DNA of 64,000 nucleotides from Vandiemenella viatica (taxonomy: Eukaryota > Arthropoda > Insecta > Orthoptera > Morabidae), in the NCBI GenBank assembly GCA_031002005.1, contig CM061919.1, positions 175,009,121 to 175,073,120 on the forward strand, in the 5' to 3' direction. Below, piece after piece: positions 11,191 through 22,332 of this stretch. The notes under the pieces are model-generated. The model searched no databases. It saw nothing but the letters and a program-made list of their open reading frames with translations, and was not told the origin of the DNA. Numbering within the stretch: the stretch's first letter is position 1; each line of letters begins with the position of its first letter. The position numbers and the translations under genes are program-made.

Positions 11191-11426
11191 TTTTTTTTTT
11201 TTTTTTACGTCTCGTCGACGGCTAAGGTCATTGGAGGCGGGATGGGACTGGGTACAAGGAACGGGAAGGAATTCGGCCATGGCCTTTTTGAAGGATGGAT
11301 CCCGGTATTCGCCTGGAGTGATTAGGGGAAACCATGGAAAACCCAAATCTGGATGCCCGGACTGGGATTCAAACCCGCGTCCTCCCGAATGCGAGGCCAG
11401 AACGTTAACCGTTCACCCACCACAAG
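11191..11426 (-). repeat. tRNA-derived SINE (family A, tail subtype 2)
   Basis: Poly(A) appears as 16 T at 11191-11206. The next bases (ACGTCTCGTCGACGGC) define a tail subtype distinct from the GTTAAGAGACGT subtype. The conserved body (GAATTCGGCCATGGCC) and B box region follow, and the tRNA-like head is at the right end. No target duplication was found. Confidence 0.85.
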
Positions 11427-11615
11427 TAACTATGTTCTGCGTGTGATAAGTGTATTTTTATGGACTGGGGATCGCCCCGGCATTCGCCTTGTTGGATGAA
11501 GAAAACCGCCTAAAAGCCGCAGCAAGGACGGGCATTATACTGGGTCTCGTGCCCGGCCGCGTTGAACCTCCCCGATCCAGTGTGCTGTGCCTCGGCGTAC
11601 TAAGCCACACTAGCG
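11427..11615 (+). repeat. Dispersed repeat C copy
   Basis: AACTATGTTCTGCGTGTGAT, then GCCCCGGCATTCGCCTTG, a GAAAACCGCCTAAAA phrase, and CCCCGATCCAGTGTGCTG. The same order is seen at 35380-35830, where it is split by an insertion. Repeats of this type are common in polyneopteran insect genomes (recollection, not searched). Confidence 0.65.
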
Positions 11616-12060
11616 AATTACTTAATTTAAATACTACTTACGTTTATTACGTTTAATTAACGTATTCCGTTTATTTAATGTTCTACATCTCAGAGATCTG
11701 AAGAAATGTGTAACGGAAGTGAAGTAATAAAACAGAAGCCAGAGAGAAGCAGCGTGATATTTTGTTACTATTTCTTGAATTGAGTGCTCATCTGAAATAC
11801 ATAGTGATGTGTTTTGCCTATTTCTCTCAGATAGAAGTAATTATAATTTCATGCTCCATTCCTCTTTCATATAGTAATAAGCTATCTACGCAGATTTTAG
11901 TCTGGACCATTAGCTCTCAAAATTTGTAAAAGCTATCCAAATTGTTACGGTAGTTTTTGGGTGATGTCATTTCAAACCAACAGACAGCTTACTTACAGAT
12001 TTACAATAGTATAGGTATGAATCAAAGGCTTTCGTAAAAATTTAAAATCATGAAATACAT
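11616..12060. other. Anonymous AT-rich DNA
   Basis: Nothing recognised. Confidence 0.5.
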
Positions 12061-12062
12061 GC

Positions 12063-12260
12063 AGAGGGTGTTAGAATAGGTTGGAGTCTATCCCAACTAA
12101 TATTCAACTGTTATGTAGAGGAAGCATTAAAACCAGTAAAAGAAAAATCTGAAGGTGTTATAAATGTTCAAGGAGAAGAGAATGAGGATATTGAAAAAAA
12201 ATACTGAATAGCATGAAAAAATACTAGGGGAAGATCTTGGGGTAAACAAGATTAAAGTCA
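12063..12260 (+). mobile_element. LINE fragment (family 1), RT motif region
   Basis: Reads GVRIGWSLSQLIFN then a VQGE-like block, matching GVRQGCSLSPLIFNLY and the following region of the copy at 46.9-47.05 kb. It then jumps by internal deletion to the 'ILKEDFGLN'-like part. It is heavily decayed. Confidence 0.75.
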
Positions 12261-12539
12261 CGAAATGTAACTGAAATGTAACTAAATGAAACCAACATTT
12301 TGAGTTTTTTATATCTGCCAATTTACTGGAGTGTAGAATTTGAAAGTAACCCCTCAGACGTTTTTGACATTTTAACCACTACTGTTTATTGTTAAGGCAT
12401 TTCACTTATGACATCAAAACACTTAAATAATACTAACAATTAAGTTGCATTTATAATGCAGAGGTGTTTAGATATCAAGCAACTTCTGCTTGGATTTTCC
12501 CACAAATTTGTAAAAACTTCTATGTAATCATACTAACTG

Positions 12540-12810
12540 CCCGCTGCAGAGCCGGATCTATGGTGAGAGGGGGGGGGGAACCGGGAAGCTTGCGTCGGAC
12601 GGCAACTTCAGGGGGGAACAGAAAAATCGTATTTTGAAGGGCAGCAATTTATGCCGCGATGTTGCGGCGATCTTTTTCTATTTAGCTCCACTATTGCTTC
12701 GGTCGGCGAGTATAAGGTGGCAACAATGGGGACGGGAAAATAATTATGGTAAGGGCGGCAATCTCACAGTTTTTTGCCCTGGCTCGGAAAATTCCTAGAA
12801 TCTCCACTGG
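12540..12810. repeat. G-rich repeat fragment beginning GAGCCGGATCTATGG
   Basis: 'agccggatctatggtgagagggggggg' resembles the widespread element ends that read CGGATCCAGG plus a G run, as at 35424. The remaining length is unresolved. Confidence 0.35.
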
Positions 12811-12849
12811 CCTGGTAATCCATTTACTGGGTAGTTTTACCTGGTAGCA

Positions 12850-13597
12850 TGTCACTTAGAAGATTTTTTTTTCTTATCTTGTATATATTGGTGAGTGTAT
12901 GCAGAAATCAAGTTTTCGACCTCCGACACACACAGCACAATTTTCTGTGGCCAAAAACCGTCAAAATGTTGGTACTTTTTTCAGTTTTTCGTCTAAAACT
13001 ACTTCCTGATGTGTCCTAGCAAGAAATATTTTATTTCAAATTTGAACGAGAGCATACTTTCCTACAACTTTTGTATTACAAAGTTTGTTCTAAACTTAAA
13101 ACGGAGAGAGCTACAGTTAATCGAAAAATTTCACACGTTTCCTAAAAGTTGGGTTGATACATAATTTTTCGCTCAAAATGACATGGAACCCCTGTGTATA
13201 TAATTGATGTATATGTATTCCTGTATGATATAGTATATATATGTACTATACTTTGATTACTGATGGTCAATTCAATAATCGAACAGCATTGTTGGCCTGG
13301 AGATCCCGAATGATTGTTCGGTCGCCAGGTGACAGCGTTTTTCGATTCGACGTGCACTGCGCCCCTTTGTATGTACTAATCAGGCAATAGTACCGGGTAT
13401 AGCGAACCTACAGCCTGACGTGGAATCCGAAACACAGAAACGTTCTGTCTTGCTTCATATTACACAGCAAGCTGTGGTAGAGCTGAAGAGTTGGTTTAAT
13501 GGCCTTTGAAAATCACAGCATGGACTGGGATTTCTATCTCCAGTCAGACGCCTTAACCATTGAGCTACCAGACCACTCCATTACAGATGTTAATAGA
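12850..13597 (-). repeat. Left arm of a large inverted repeat
   Basis: The reverse complement matches 15140-15830 over its whole length with scattered mismatches and indels. Shared landmarks: TTGTATATATTGG at the outer end, CGAAAACTTGATTTCTGCAT, GATCTCCAGGCCAACAATG, and a tRNA-like head at the inner end (GGTCTGGTAGCTCAATGG on the minus strand near 13575). Arms of this length facing each other could form a long hairpin RNA. Confidence 0.85.
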
Positions 13598-13736
13598 GCG
13601 GGAATGAATGCATAATGTTATGTCACAAAGGTATTAAGGTATAATAATTTAGTAATAAGTTAAAAATTGGTCACAAAACAATTTCTTTTCCGTTGGATTG
13701 TCCCGGCCTATCAATGTCCTCACCTAGAATTGGGTC

Positions 13737-14815
13737 TCATTCATCCATTACAGCAGGAGCAGCTTCATCGAGATCAAAGAACGCTTCCTCTCCTTCAACT
13801 ACTTCAGTCTTAGGAATGTTTTCACGAGACAGGCCAGAGCAGTTTTTGCAAGCAGCTGTACAGTGCAGTCCTGATTTGCGACAGATGCATTGTGGAGTAT
13901 AAGGTTTCTTGCAGAAACTTGGTACAACTTTCGGAGTAAAATCAGGTGAAGCGTCTTTTATTATTATAAGTGGAATAAGGCTGGACGAGCCTTTCCTTGA
14001 TACCCCTGCAAGGGGTAAGTTTCTCGACCCAGCCATGCCAGCATATGGTGATACGTGCGTATTGAGTGAATCATTGCTGCAACTGATGTTGGTGGCAACT
14101 CTGCCAGCTAACTTGAATGTATTTTTTGGGCATATTTCGTAAACATTTCGTATCTGAGCCTTTCAAGGTTTCATAGGGAATTTGTCCGTACCTTTCCAAA
14201 AAGATCTGTTCCCCTGCGTGTTGTCCTGATGCTAGTCTCCGGAGGCTAGGAGTTCTGAGAAGTTAGCATTCATGTTACTTTCAGATGTGGCTGGTATTGA
14301 ATGAGGAAGCAGTATTTTTGTTTCCCATAGCCAAAAAATGCTGATATTGTATCACATCATTTAATGCATGTATGAAGAGGATATGTGTGCGTTCAAAATT
14401 GAAGGAAGAGGTTGAGTAAGCTACCACAAACCTGCTTCCTTGCCTTTCTCTGGTTTATGTAAGTACAACTTACCAAGGCCCATTAACAGAACGAGGAAGC
14501 CAGTATACTCAAATATAATTATCACACTGTCTGATTTTGCTGCTCGTGTAGTAGCTGCGTGAACAATCAATCCAGCTGCATCTTCATTTTCCTATTGAAC
14601 TTGGATGCCACCTTTTTCAATGTTTGCATTAGTATCAAAATTACACGGCTCTTGCTGCTCTCATTTGCTGCGTCACTACAGCACTTTCCTCCAGCTGAAG
14701 TATCTGATGTTTTCAAATGACGATACCTTTCATATGACTTAATTCCTCCCTGCGCAGCATCACTTCAGCATCCGTCAAATATAACTGTGATGTTGGATAT
14801 ACAGCGCGTTCTCAA
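13737..14815 (-). pseudogene. Broken gene of a PIN-like/CXC-domain multicopy family
   Basis: On the minus strand several frames give recognisable pieces of one protein type that is multicopy and uncharacterised in arthropods. From the upstream end: ITVIFDGC near 14795, like the V-x-V-x-FDGY strand of a PIN-type nuclease fold; 'NEDAAGLIVHAA' and 'SVIIIFEYTGFLVLL' at about 14600-14490, like the E-x-AD-x-LI and DTDLLVLL motifs; GEQIFLERYG near 14205; LPPTSVAA and RTYHHMLAWLG at 14105-14030; and a C-terminal CICRKSGLHCTAACKNC cluster at about 13890, typical of a tesmin/CXC-like cysteine-rich tail. The last 99 codons (14036-13737) are open; upstream it is broken by stops and frame changes, and the acidic residues of the second PIN motif are lost. 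The N-terminal half is absent. Function is unknown; nuclease activity is an inference from fold-like motifs. It lies wholly between the two inverted-repeat arms. Confidence 0.75.
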
Positions 14816-15139
14816 TTAAGCTTCATATTTTCTACGGATGGAGCCAAGGTTTTCACGTAACCCTATGCAGGTGGCATCCTCCGGCCAATACAAAACTTTT
14901 TGTTGGATGTTGAATTTTGAAGAGAGGTAAATGCTTATTATAGAGAAAATTTTGTTCCCTCGAAGAACGGAGCGAATTCGAATAAAAAAAAGTGATTCAA
15001 CCCGTTCAAACGGAAAAAATGGATTTATGACCAATTTTTGACTTATTATGATTTCATTTTTACTGCGTAAATAAACCTTGTGTCTTAAAATTATGCTTTC
15101 ATTTTTGTTAATCCGTTTTTCAAACAGCCACAAATACCA

Positions 15140-15832
15140 TCAGTAATAGAGCGGTCTGGTAGTTCAGTGGTTAAGGCGTCAGAATAGGGATCGAAATCCT
15201 AGTCTCAGCTGTGATTTTCAAAAGCCATTAAACCAATCTCCGGCTCTGTCATAGCTTGCTGTGTAATATGAAGCAAAACAGAACGTTTCTGTGATTCGGA
15301 TTCCTAGTTAGGCTGTACGTTAGCTATACCCGGTACTGTTGCCTGTTTGGTACATACAAAGGGGCGCACTGAGCGGCGAATCGAAAAACACTGTCACTTG
15401 GCGACCGAACAATCATTCGGGATCTCCAGGCCAACAATGGCATTTGATTATAGAATTGACCATCAGTAATCAAAGTATAGTACATATATATATATAATAT
15501 CGTACAGAAATACATATATACCAATTATATATACAGGCATTCCACGTCATTTTGAGCGAAAAAGTAGGTAACAATCCAACTTTTAGGAAAAATGTGAAAT
15601 TTTGCTGATTTTCGATGAACGGTAGCTCACTTGGTTTTGATTTAAGGAAAAAACTTTGTAATCCAAAAGTTGTAGGAAAGTTTGTCCTGTGTCAATCTGG
15701 AAATAAAGTATTTTTTGCCACAAAAAATTGTGCCGAGGGTGTCGGAGATCGAAAACTTGATTTCTGCATACTCTCCCCAATATATACAAGATATGAAAAA
15801 AAAAAATTTCTACGTGATTTAATGTTTGAGAG
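15140..15832 (+). repeat. Right arm of a large inverted repeat
   Basis: Begins with a tRNA-like head (GCGGTCTGGTAGTTCAGTGG at 15151, degenerate B box GGGATCGAAATCC). It continues through TGATTCGGATTCC, GATCTCCAGGCCAACAATGG and CGAAAACTTGATTTCTGCAT to TATATACAAGATATG and an A run. The left arm carries all of these in reverse complement. The 109-codon open frame at 15615-15944 is a by-product of this repeat. Confidence 0.85.
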
Positions 15833-17267
15833 ACCCCCTTTTTACGACCCCGTTACTGAACTATGGTACATTGTTGCGCGATTGGAAATGCTAGCGAGAA
15901 AAAGCAGGAATATTTACCTACCATACCTCTTAGCACCAATCTAACCGATCATGTTGAGTGAGCTGGAACTGATATCCAGATGCTTGATGTTACTGAAGTA
16001 ATAAATACTTAAAGTTATTCCGTCCTCTGTATACAAGAGCAGAATATCAGAGCAAGTTGGCAAGCAAATGCAGCTCCGTCATCTCCGTACTGTAATTGTT
16101 CTCTCTTATTACCTATATGAGAAGTTTCAGACTTGAGCAAAACTGATCAACACTAAACAGCTATCTCAGCTGTGCGGTAACCTGGCACACGTTTTTCAAT
16201 CCCTTGATACACAATTCTATCATAATTACTAATCTTACTTAACGAGCATTTCTACGAACTAACTTCGGATTGCTGTGGTGAGCATTTATTTAGTACGACT
16301 AGTTCCGTTAGCTAACTATACTGTAGTATGTGGTTTCAGGTTGAATATCTCGTCAGTAATTGCAGCTCCCAGACAAAGCATCAAAGCGTTAATTACCAGT
16401 GTTACGTTGCTAATAGTATTAAGCTTATGTATACTTCGCAAGTAGAATCTTAAACTTGTGGCAACAGAATAAGCGTTCAGCCGGAGAGGAGAAATGGGAC
16501 ACCCTACGAAGAAACTAAGCTGCTAATTAATATTATTCTGAGACGGCGTAAGGATGTGCAGTTTGAATATAATTGAATCGAATATAAAGGAAACACTACC
16601 GTAACTATTCTCTCATTCTGTGGTCCTGCGCCGCCTCACCAGCTGGTTCTCGTTAGCTACGACCTTTTAGTTTGTCAAATTCTGCTGTTAGAACAAAACA
16701 AAGACGGCGCATGTTCTTGACCACAATCTTCCTTATCAGCAGCAACTGTTTGACATAAAATCTATCTAGCAGGTATAATATTCTTTCAACGTAATTCCTC
16801 GAAGCATTAAACAGTTTTTAACACTGTACGGGATGATTTTGGATTTTTTTTTTTTTCAGCCTTCGTGACTGACTGTATATATATTTGATTTTCTTAATTT
16901 ATGACCATGTGAACTCAACCAGCTGTTACTGATTACATGACTGTGATACTTTCCATGATTGCATTCACTGTTATCGTCTGCTGTACTTTGCCCGCTTCTC
17001 CCGGATTCAACCAGGCTTTTTACCAACTGGATGCTTCCGAGCCAGTGATTTTTGATAATATGTGTAGACGCTTAGTCCATCCGTGATTCGCACTAGAACG
17101 AGTTAGCTAGCCTTTACTTTTCTACTTCTGTAAGGATGAGCTCTGCAAGGAAAAAGCTCAGTTTTAAGTCCCTGACCTCGATGCAACCAACAACACACGA
17201 AGATTAAACTAATCGTAGCTAACTCATTACAAAGGGTAATAAATTAGTGTACGCTTTTTTCCTTTCA
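15833..17267. other. Anonymous AT-rich DNA
   Basis: 1.4 kb without a recognised gene, transposon motif or repeated segment, apart from a T run at about 16845. Confidence 0.5.
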
Positions 17268-17495
17268 ATTTTTTTTTGTAATGGCTTAATGCCTCGTAAA
17301 CGTAGTAATTAGAAGTGGGAAAGGAATTTAATGAAGGAACGGGAAGGAATTCGGCCATGGCCTTTTGAAGGAACTATGCCGGGATTCGCCTGGCGTGATT
17401 TCAAGAAATCATGGAAAACCGAAATGTGGATGGTTGGAAAGGGATTTGAACCCGCATCCTCCAGTAATCGAATCCAGAGCGTTTGGTTATGATGC
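17268..17495 (-). repeat. tRNA-derived SINE (family A), diverged
   Basis: GGGAAGGAATTCGGCCATGG and CCTTTTGAAGGAAC in the body, and GGGATTTGAACCCGCATCCT as the degenerate B-box region. It is clearly more diverged than neighbouring copies, hence older. Confidence 0.8.
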
Positions 17496-17880
17496 ATGTA
17501 ATCTATTCTGCAGTTGTTACTTGTACTATCCTGTTCGGTTAAGTTTTAGAAACGAAGAATGCGAATCATTTCAGCAATCCCATATGAGACCTCGGAACAC
17601 GACAGAATATCCGCAATCAGACACGAGATTATATCAAGTCTATATTAACCTGACATAAGTAATGATCCTGTAGCACTGCTTAGGCGATGATGTCATTTTC
17701 TGTTGCAAAAATCCTCGGTTCATACCAGACTCATCTTCAGTTGTTAATTCCTGTTCTGAAAGCCAAGACTTGCCAAGGTAGTTTTCTGAGTGAGTCAAGG
17801 AATTCAAGCTGTTAATTCATGTATTTATATATCTTCTTCAAACGTATGCTATTGTGAACTGAAAACATTTAGATACATTT
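17496..17880. other. Anonymous DNA
   Basis: Nothing recognised. Confidence 0.45.
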
Positions 17881-17891
17881 TGTGCGTACTT

Positions 17892-18129
17892 GATTTTTTT
17901 TTAACTGCTTTACGTCTCTCAACAGCTAGGTCTTTAGAGACGGGAAAGGATGGGGGCAAGGAATGGGAAGGAATTCGGCCATGGCCTTTTTAAGGAAGCA
18001 TCCTGGCATTGGCCTGGAGTGATTTGGGAAACCATGGAAAACCCAAATCTGGATGCCCGGACGGGGATTCGAACCACCGTCCTCCCGAATGCGAGGCCAG
18101 AACGCTATCCGTTACACCACCACGCTCGG
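17892..18129 (-). repeat. tRNA-derived SINE (family A), full length with perfect TSD
   Basis: Poly(A) appears as a T run at 17894-17902, followed by the GTTGAGAGACGT-type tail, body, B box GGTTCGAATCCCC (minus) and head. It is flanked by the perfect 11-bp duplication TGTGCGTACTT (17881-17891 and 18130-18140), the signature of LINE-assisted retroposition. Confidence 0.95.
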
Positions 18130-18236
18130 TGTGCGTACTTAAATATGATAGGCAATTTATTACCTTAATCCATAATTAAGAGTACTACAGCCTTCTGCTA
18201 AGTCTCAAGACACTCGCTCGGATCTCTTGAATGTTA

Positions 18237-18639
18237 GGGAACGTCCATAAACCACGTAACTCCATTTTGGCCTCCTGTGAACCCTCCACCCCTCTCCTCC
18301 CACGTAGCCTAACGTGGCTTTTACCTCTACATCCCCCCCCCTCCACTCCCAACCCCTACGTAGCACGTAGTTTTCATTCCCTATTGATTCCCGAAGATAT
18401 TTTGTACTGTTTTCTTTTGTCAGACTATCGCAAATTACATACGGAGATAATTAAATAATTAAATTACGGAAATTAATATTCACATATTGTTGTGTGTTCT
18501 TTACCTCATTTTAATTGTGAGAAATAATATGAATGAAAAGCTACGTGGCCTAGCTCGGTACCCTTTCCCTCTTTTCCCTCCTACTACGCAGCCCAGCGTA
18601 GCTTTCCAGTCAACCCCCACGTAGTTTATGGACGCTCCC
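18237..18639 (+). mobile_element. TTA-flanked MITE, 403 bp (PIF/Harbinger-like)
   Basis: Terminal inverted repeats GGGAACGTCCATAAACCACG on the left and the complement CGTAGTTTATGGACGCTCCC on the right; flanked by TTA on both sides (18234-18236, 18640-18642). A 3-bp T-W-A duplication is typical of PIF/Harbinger elements; the superfamily call rests on that. It carries no coding capacity. Internal GC-rich arms flank an AT-rich core. Confidence 0.8.
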
Positions 18640-18992
18640 TTATAGGTCTCCAAATAAGCTCGCTAGCATCAATCACCGATGAGATCTGCCCAACCTCTCA
18701 GGAACTCTACCCTCATTTATTCCTTTTAAGCCCGGCATATTCTTCGCACTAAATGATTAGCCTTAATCCACCGGTTTTAATACATACACTTTTGCTGGGT
18801 AAGGTTATTCACATTGCAAAGATCTATGAAATATTCCGCCCGAAAGAGCCCCAAATTACGTTATTGGCTTCACAAAACCCGCCAATAAATGCTATCTATC
18901 CACTCTCTCCGTAACATGGACAGGTCCACAGCCAAAGGCATCGTTACTGGGTACATCCCTAGAGTCGGCGTAGCCAAACAGTCACTAACTTA
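18640..18992. other. Anonymous DNA
   Basis: Nothing recognised between the two TTA-flanked elements. Confidence 0.45.
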
Positions 18993-19028
18993 GGGAGCGT
19001 CCATAAACTACGTGACTCGGCTTAGTTT

Positions 19029-19067
<39 letters not shown>

Positions 19068-20686
19068 GCGGGGGAGTTGGTAGAAAGTTACGCTGTGCTA
19101 CGTCACGCCACGTAGCTTTTCATTCATATTATTTGTCACAATTAAAGTAAGGTACAGAACACACAGCAGCATGTGAATATGTGTTTCCATCATTTTAATA
19201 TCCCCGTATTGTGGTACCCGGTTTGTTTGGAGAGGGGGGGGGGGATACCATCACGTAGAAATTTTATGGGAAATATGAATAATAATTTTCTAATTTGGTT
19301 AATTGGTGAACTAGAATCTTGAATGCAGCAATAATTTAAGTTACACAAAAATATTCAATTTATTCTGTCTTCTGGCTTATACAAGGACGGGCATATTTAA
19401 CGTTACGTTAAACAATATATTCAAAGAAAATAAACAAGCAATACCCGGCGTTTACAATTTGCCGGATAAATGCAAACATAAACAGATTTTAAATATTTCA
19501 AAGTGTTTGCAAAGTTAATATACAATAAAGTGGCGTCGCAGGCCAACAAATTAAAGTTAACATTTACAAAAAAATTCCAGGGGCGCCATTTAAAATGAAA
19601 AGCATCATTTGAATTAATTATTATGAGCAAGATGCTTCGAAGTTAATGAACAGGGAACGTTGGTTAGCTCAGTAAATATTATCGTGATGAGAGCGGAGAG
19701 TTTAATCTCGGGAGCCGCTTAGGGGTTTGTAAGCCTCGTTAAAACCCTATGGAACCATTGACCTTCGCATTGGTATTTTACCGTGGCCGCATCTGCTTGA
19801 CGAAGTGTGACACGCTGTGTCACAGTTGGATTCACGGACACATCCGCGCTAGTGCATCTGCTGATGGCCTCTACCAAGTGAGACACTCTGTTTCCAGCTA
19901 CATCTGAGCCAGAAAGCCTCGAGCTCCAACCGTGGACCAACAGCTAGGAGAGTGTGTCGGACAACACGTCTACACTTCAGCTCGTCTGAACAGCAAGTCC
20001 CTTCTCATGGCGTCCTCTTCTCCCACCACGGAGAGACAGCTTCCCTCTCCCCGTATATCGAAAAGAAGCTTTTCATTAACAAATGTAGACCCTGTAGCCA
20101 TGCACGATTGGTGAAACGACGTAGCCCACAATCACGTGTTTCGTGCTCGTTTCGCGCACATTTCCCTGACCTTGCACCCCTCAAGTGGAGAGCCGGGGGC
20201 CATCGCCCTCACCACCTAACGGCATCTCCCGTCCTTCACTGCCTGGTCCATTGTGTATGAGTCGCCTGGTTGTCGCCAGCGCTCGGCACTACTGTCCGGC
20301 TATTTGAACGCTTAAAATTGCAGTTCCAACGTTTTCCACATTTAATACTTTCTTAGCAGCAATTTTGCAATGAATTGAATTATATAATAATAAATTTGGC
20401 TGCCCAGGCTTAATACATAATGATTTACGCATCAATTAGCCCCACAATTTACATTTTTAATAAACAAATATAAAAAATTGAATATTAATTATGACTAAAT
20501 TAATATTCATTGGGGGATGACTCTGTCATACCACAGTATGTAATTTACGATAGTCTGACAAGAGAAAACCGTACAAAAAAAAGCTATGTGCCACGTGGGA
20601 AGGGGAAGCGGATGGAGGCAAAAGCCACGGTAGGCTAAGGGGGGGGGGGGGGAGGAAATTGAGCTACGTAGTTTATGGACGCTCTC
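18993..20686 (-). mobile_element. TTA-flanked element of the same family, enlarged by an internal insertion
   Basis: Left end GGGAGCGTCCATAAACTACG, right end CGTAGTTTATGGACGCTCTC, flanked by TTA (18990-18992 and 20687-20689). The outer portions (18993-19205 and about 20480-20686) match the 403-bp neighbour in reverse orientation: for example TTTTCATTCATATTATTTGT here, and ACGATAGTCTGACAAGA against TCTTTTGTCAGACTATCG there. About 1.2 kb in the middle has no counterpart and must be a later insertion. An (AT)n run sits at 19031-19062. Confidence 0.75.
19206..20480. other. Insert within the TTA-flanked element
   Basis: Has no counterpart in the short sister element. A possible tRNA-like phrase GGTTAGCTCAGTAAATATTA occurs at about 19661. 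The open frames here (19421-19630, 19952-20260) carry no motif I recognise. Identity unknown. Confidence 0.4.
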
Positions 20687-20887
20687 TTAAATACCCCAGG
20701 CTGATTTACCAACAAAAAAGAGTAATAGGTCGGAATGAGTAAATATGGACGATAGATAGAAACCTTCTAAAGAGGAAATGGATACGAATCATGATTTTTT
20801 TTTTTTTTTTTAGCGCAAATGCCTCGTACCCATGCTAGACGCAAGGTCTCATACTCTGTCGGTGCCTGAACGGAAGGTTAAAAACTA

Positions 20888-21032
20888 TCAATTCAGAGAC
20901 GCGGGAGACCCCTGGCGGACAAGTGAATACACCTACCTTGCTGCTAATGAATTAATTAACAGTGGGCGAGTTTTCAGATCTGGCGGGCACCTGTAGCTAG
21001 CAGCCTGCTAAAGATTCACATGTCGGCGATTA
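20888..21032 (+). repeat. Direct repeat D, copy 1
   Basis: ATTCAGAGACGCGGGAGACC, AATACACCTACCT, GCTGCTAATGAATTAATTAA, TGGCGGGCACCTGTAGCTAG and GATTCACATGTC all recur in order at 21907-22043. It is a pair of roughly 140-bp direct repeats bracketing about 870 bp. Confidence 0.85.
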
Positions 21033-21219
21033 GCCTGCTTTCCTCTGACCCTCGGAGGTCGTGAGCAGAAGCTGGCAATTGAAAACTTCTCCCGTCCAAT
21101 ACAAGCATTTCCTAACAAAAAGAGTCATCTCAGAAACTTGTTATTTCCCCACGAACCAAGTATTAAAATTCGAGTGCTCTCTGAGGACACGTCTTTTGAA
21201 CTATCTTTAGGACGCAAAT

Positions 21220-21430
21220 CTACACTAACAATATAAATCTGCCCTTCTGTTTGTTTGTTGCGTTTCACAAACTAAACGGCTAAACCGATCTTAATGATAT
21301 TTGGCATGGAAATATCATGTTTCACTGGGAAGCACATAGTCCTATAGGATACTCTTTTCGGGATAAATAACACATTTCTCAGTGAAATTTTGAACACTAA
21401 CCGAACTGTGTCAGACAGACGATGGTATAG
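21220..21430 (+). repeat. Arthropod dispersed repeat ('CTAAACGGCTAAACCGAT' type)
   Basis: CTGTTTGTTTGTTGCGTTTC, then CTAAACGGCTAAACCGATCT and GATATTTGGCATGGA, is a phrase that recurs across arthropod genomes as part of dispersed repeats (recollection). The complementary style at 27545-27610 (AAGTTTCATTGAGATCGGAT...ACAAACAAACG) belongs to the same genre. Confidence 0.5.
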
Positions 21431-21906
21431 AATTTTATTTGCGCTGCACCAGACTATTTTGTGTTTATCTAAAAGTTTTTAGTGCAAAACGGTGTCGAAA
21501 GTGATATATTTTTAACCACAAAACAATCTGCCGTAGGAACTGTGGTGGAAGTCCACGTGACGAAGTCGCAGATAACAGCTACGTAGTTCTTTATATTTCA
21601 TTTGTTTTCAGGTTCGCAGTTTTATAATTAGTACAGTTCGTTAGTATAGCTATTGTCTTGCAGGCCATCTACTTCTAAGCATGAGACATCGTTTACTTAT
21701 GACTTCCGTTTTTAACTGTTTCAGCTTTACCGGAGTCTTCTCATCCCTGATATTAGGATCAATTCAGAAATGTTGTCGTTTTCAGTCCATTGACATCATC
21801 AATCAATTTCGGCACATTGTCTTGGGACACATGTTTATAAGATTTTGTTAGTGGTATTTACTAATATATTAGTAAGTATTTCAAGACGTACAACGGAAGC
21901 ATACTA

Positions 21907-22043
21907 ATTCAGAGACCCGGCAGACCTCTGGCGGACAGGTGAATACACCTACCTCGCTGCTAATGAATTAATTAACGGTGGACAAGTTTATAGCTCTGGC
22001 GGGCACCTGTAGCTAGCAGCCTGCTCACGATTCACATGTCCGT
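21907..22043 (+). repeat. Direct repeat D, copy 2
   Basis: Second copy of the 20.9-kb repeat with scattered substitutions; both copies end at ATTCACATGTC-G. The interval between them contains the dispersed repeat at 21.2-21.4 kb. Confidence 0.85.
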
Positions 22044-22332
22044 ATACTAATACTTTATATATTTTAGTATAGGTCTAGTATTCTTTAAGCGGTTGTTAAC
22101 TAGCAAACTGCAAGGGAAATCTTTATAATCCCAGACAATATCATCAGTGCTGCAACAAAGTAGATGTACTATAAAGTTTACATAGAAAGTTAGGATAGAT
22201 TTTATGGTAACGATATTCACTTACAATGTATTTAGTTCTGTAAAATTCAAGATATCCAATAAATATTTTTTGTGTAAGAATTTTATCTTTTAGTGAAAAT
22301 AATTACTTTTTCTGTGCTTCAATAAATTTTAT
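22044..22332. other. Anonymous AT-rich DNA
   Basis: Nothing recognised. Confidence 0.45.

Noticed and set aside
13737..14036. A complete small cysteine-rich gene of 99 codons
   Set aside because: It reads as only the C-terminal tail of a longer broken gene whose upstream motifs lie in other frames.
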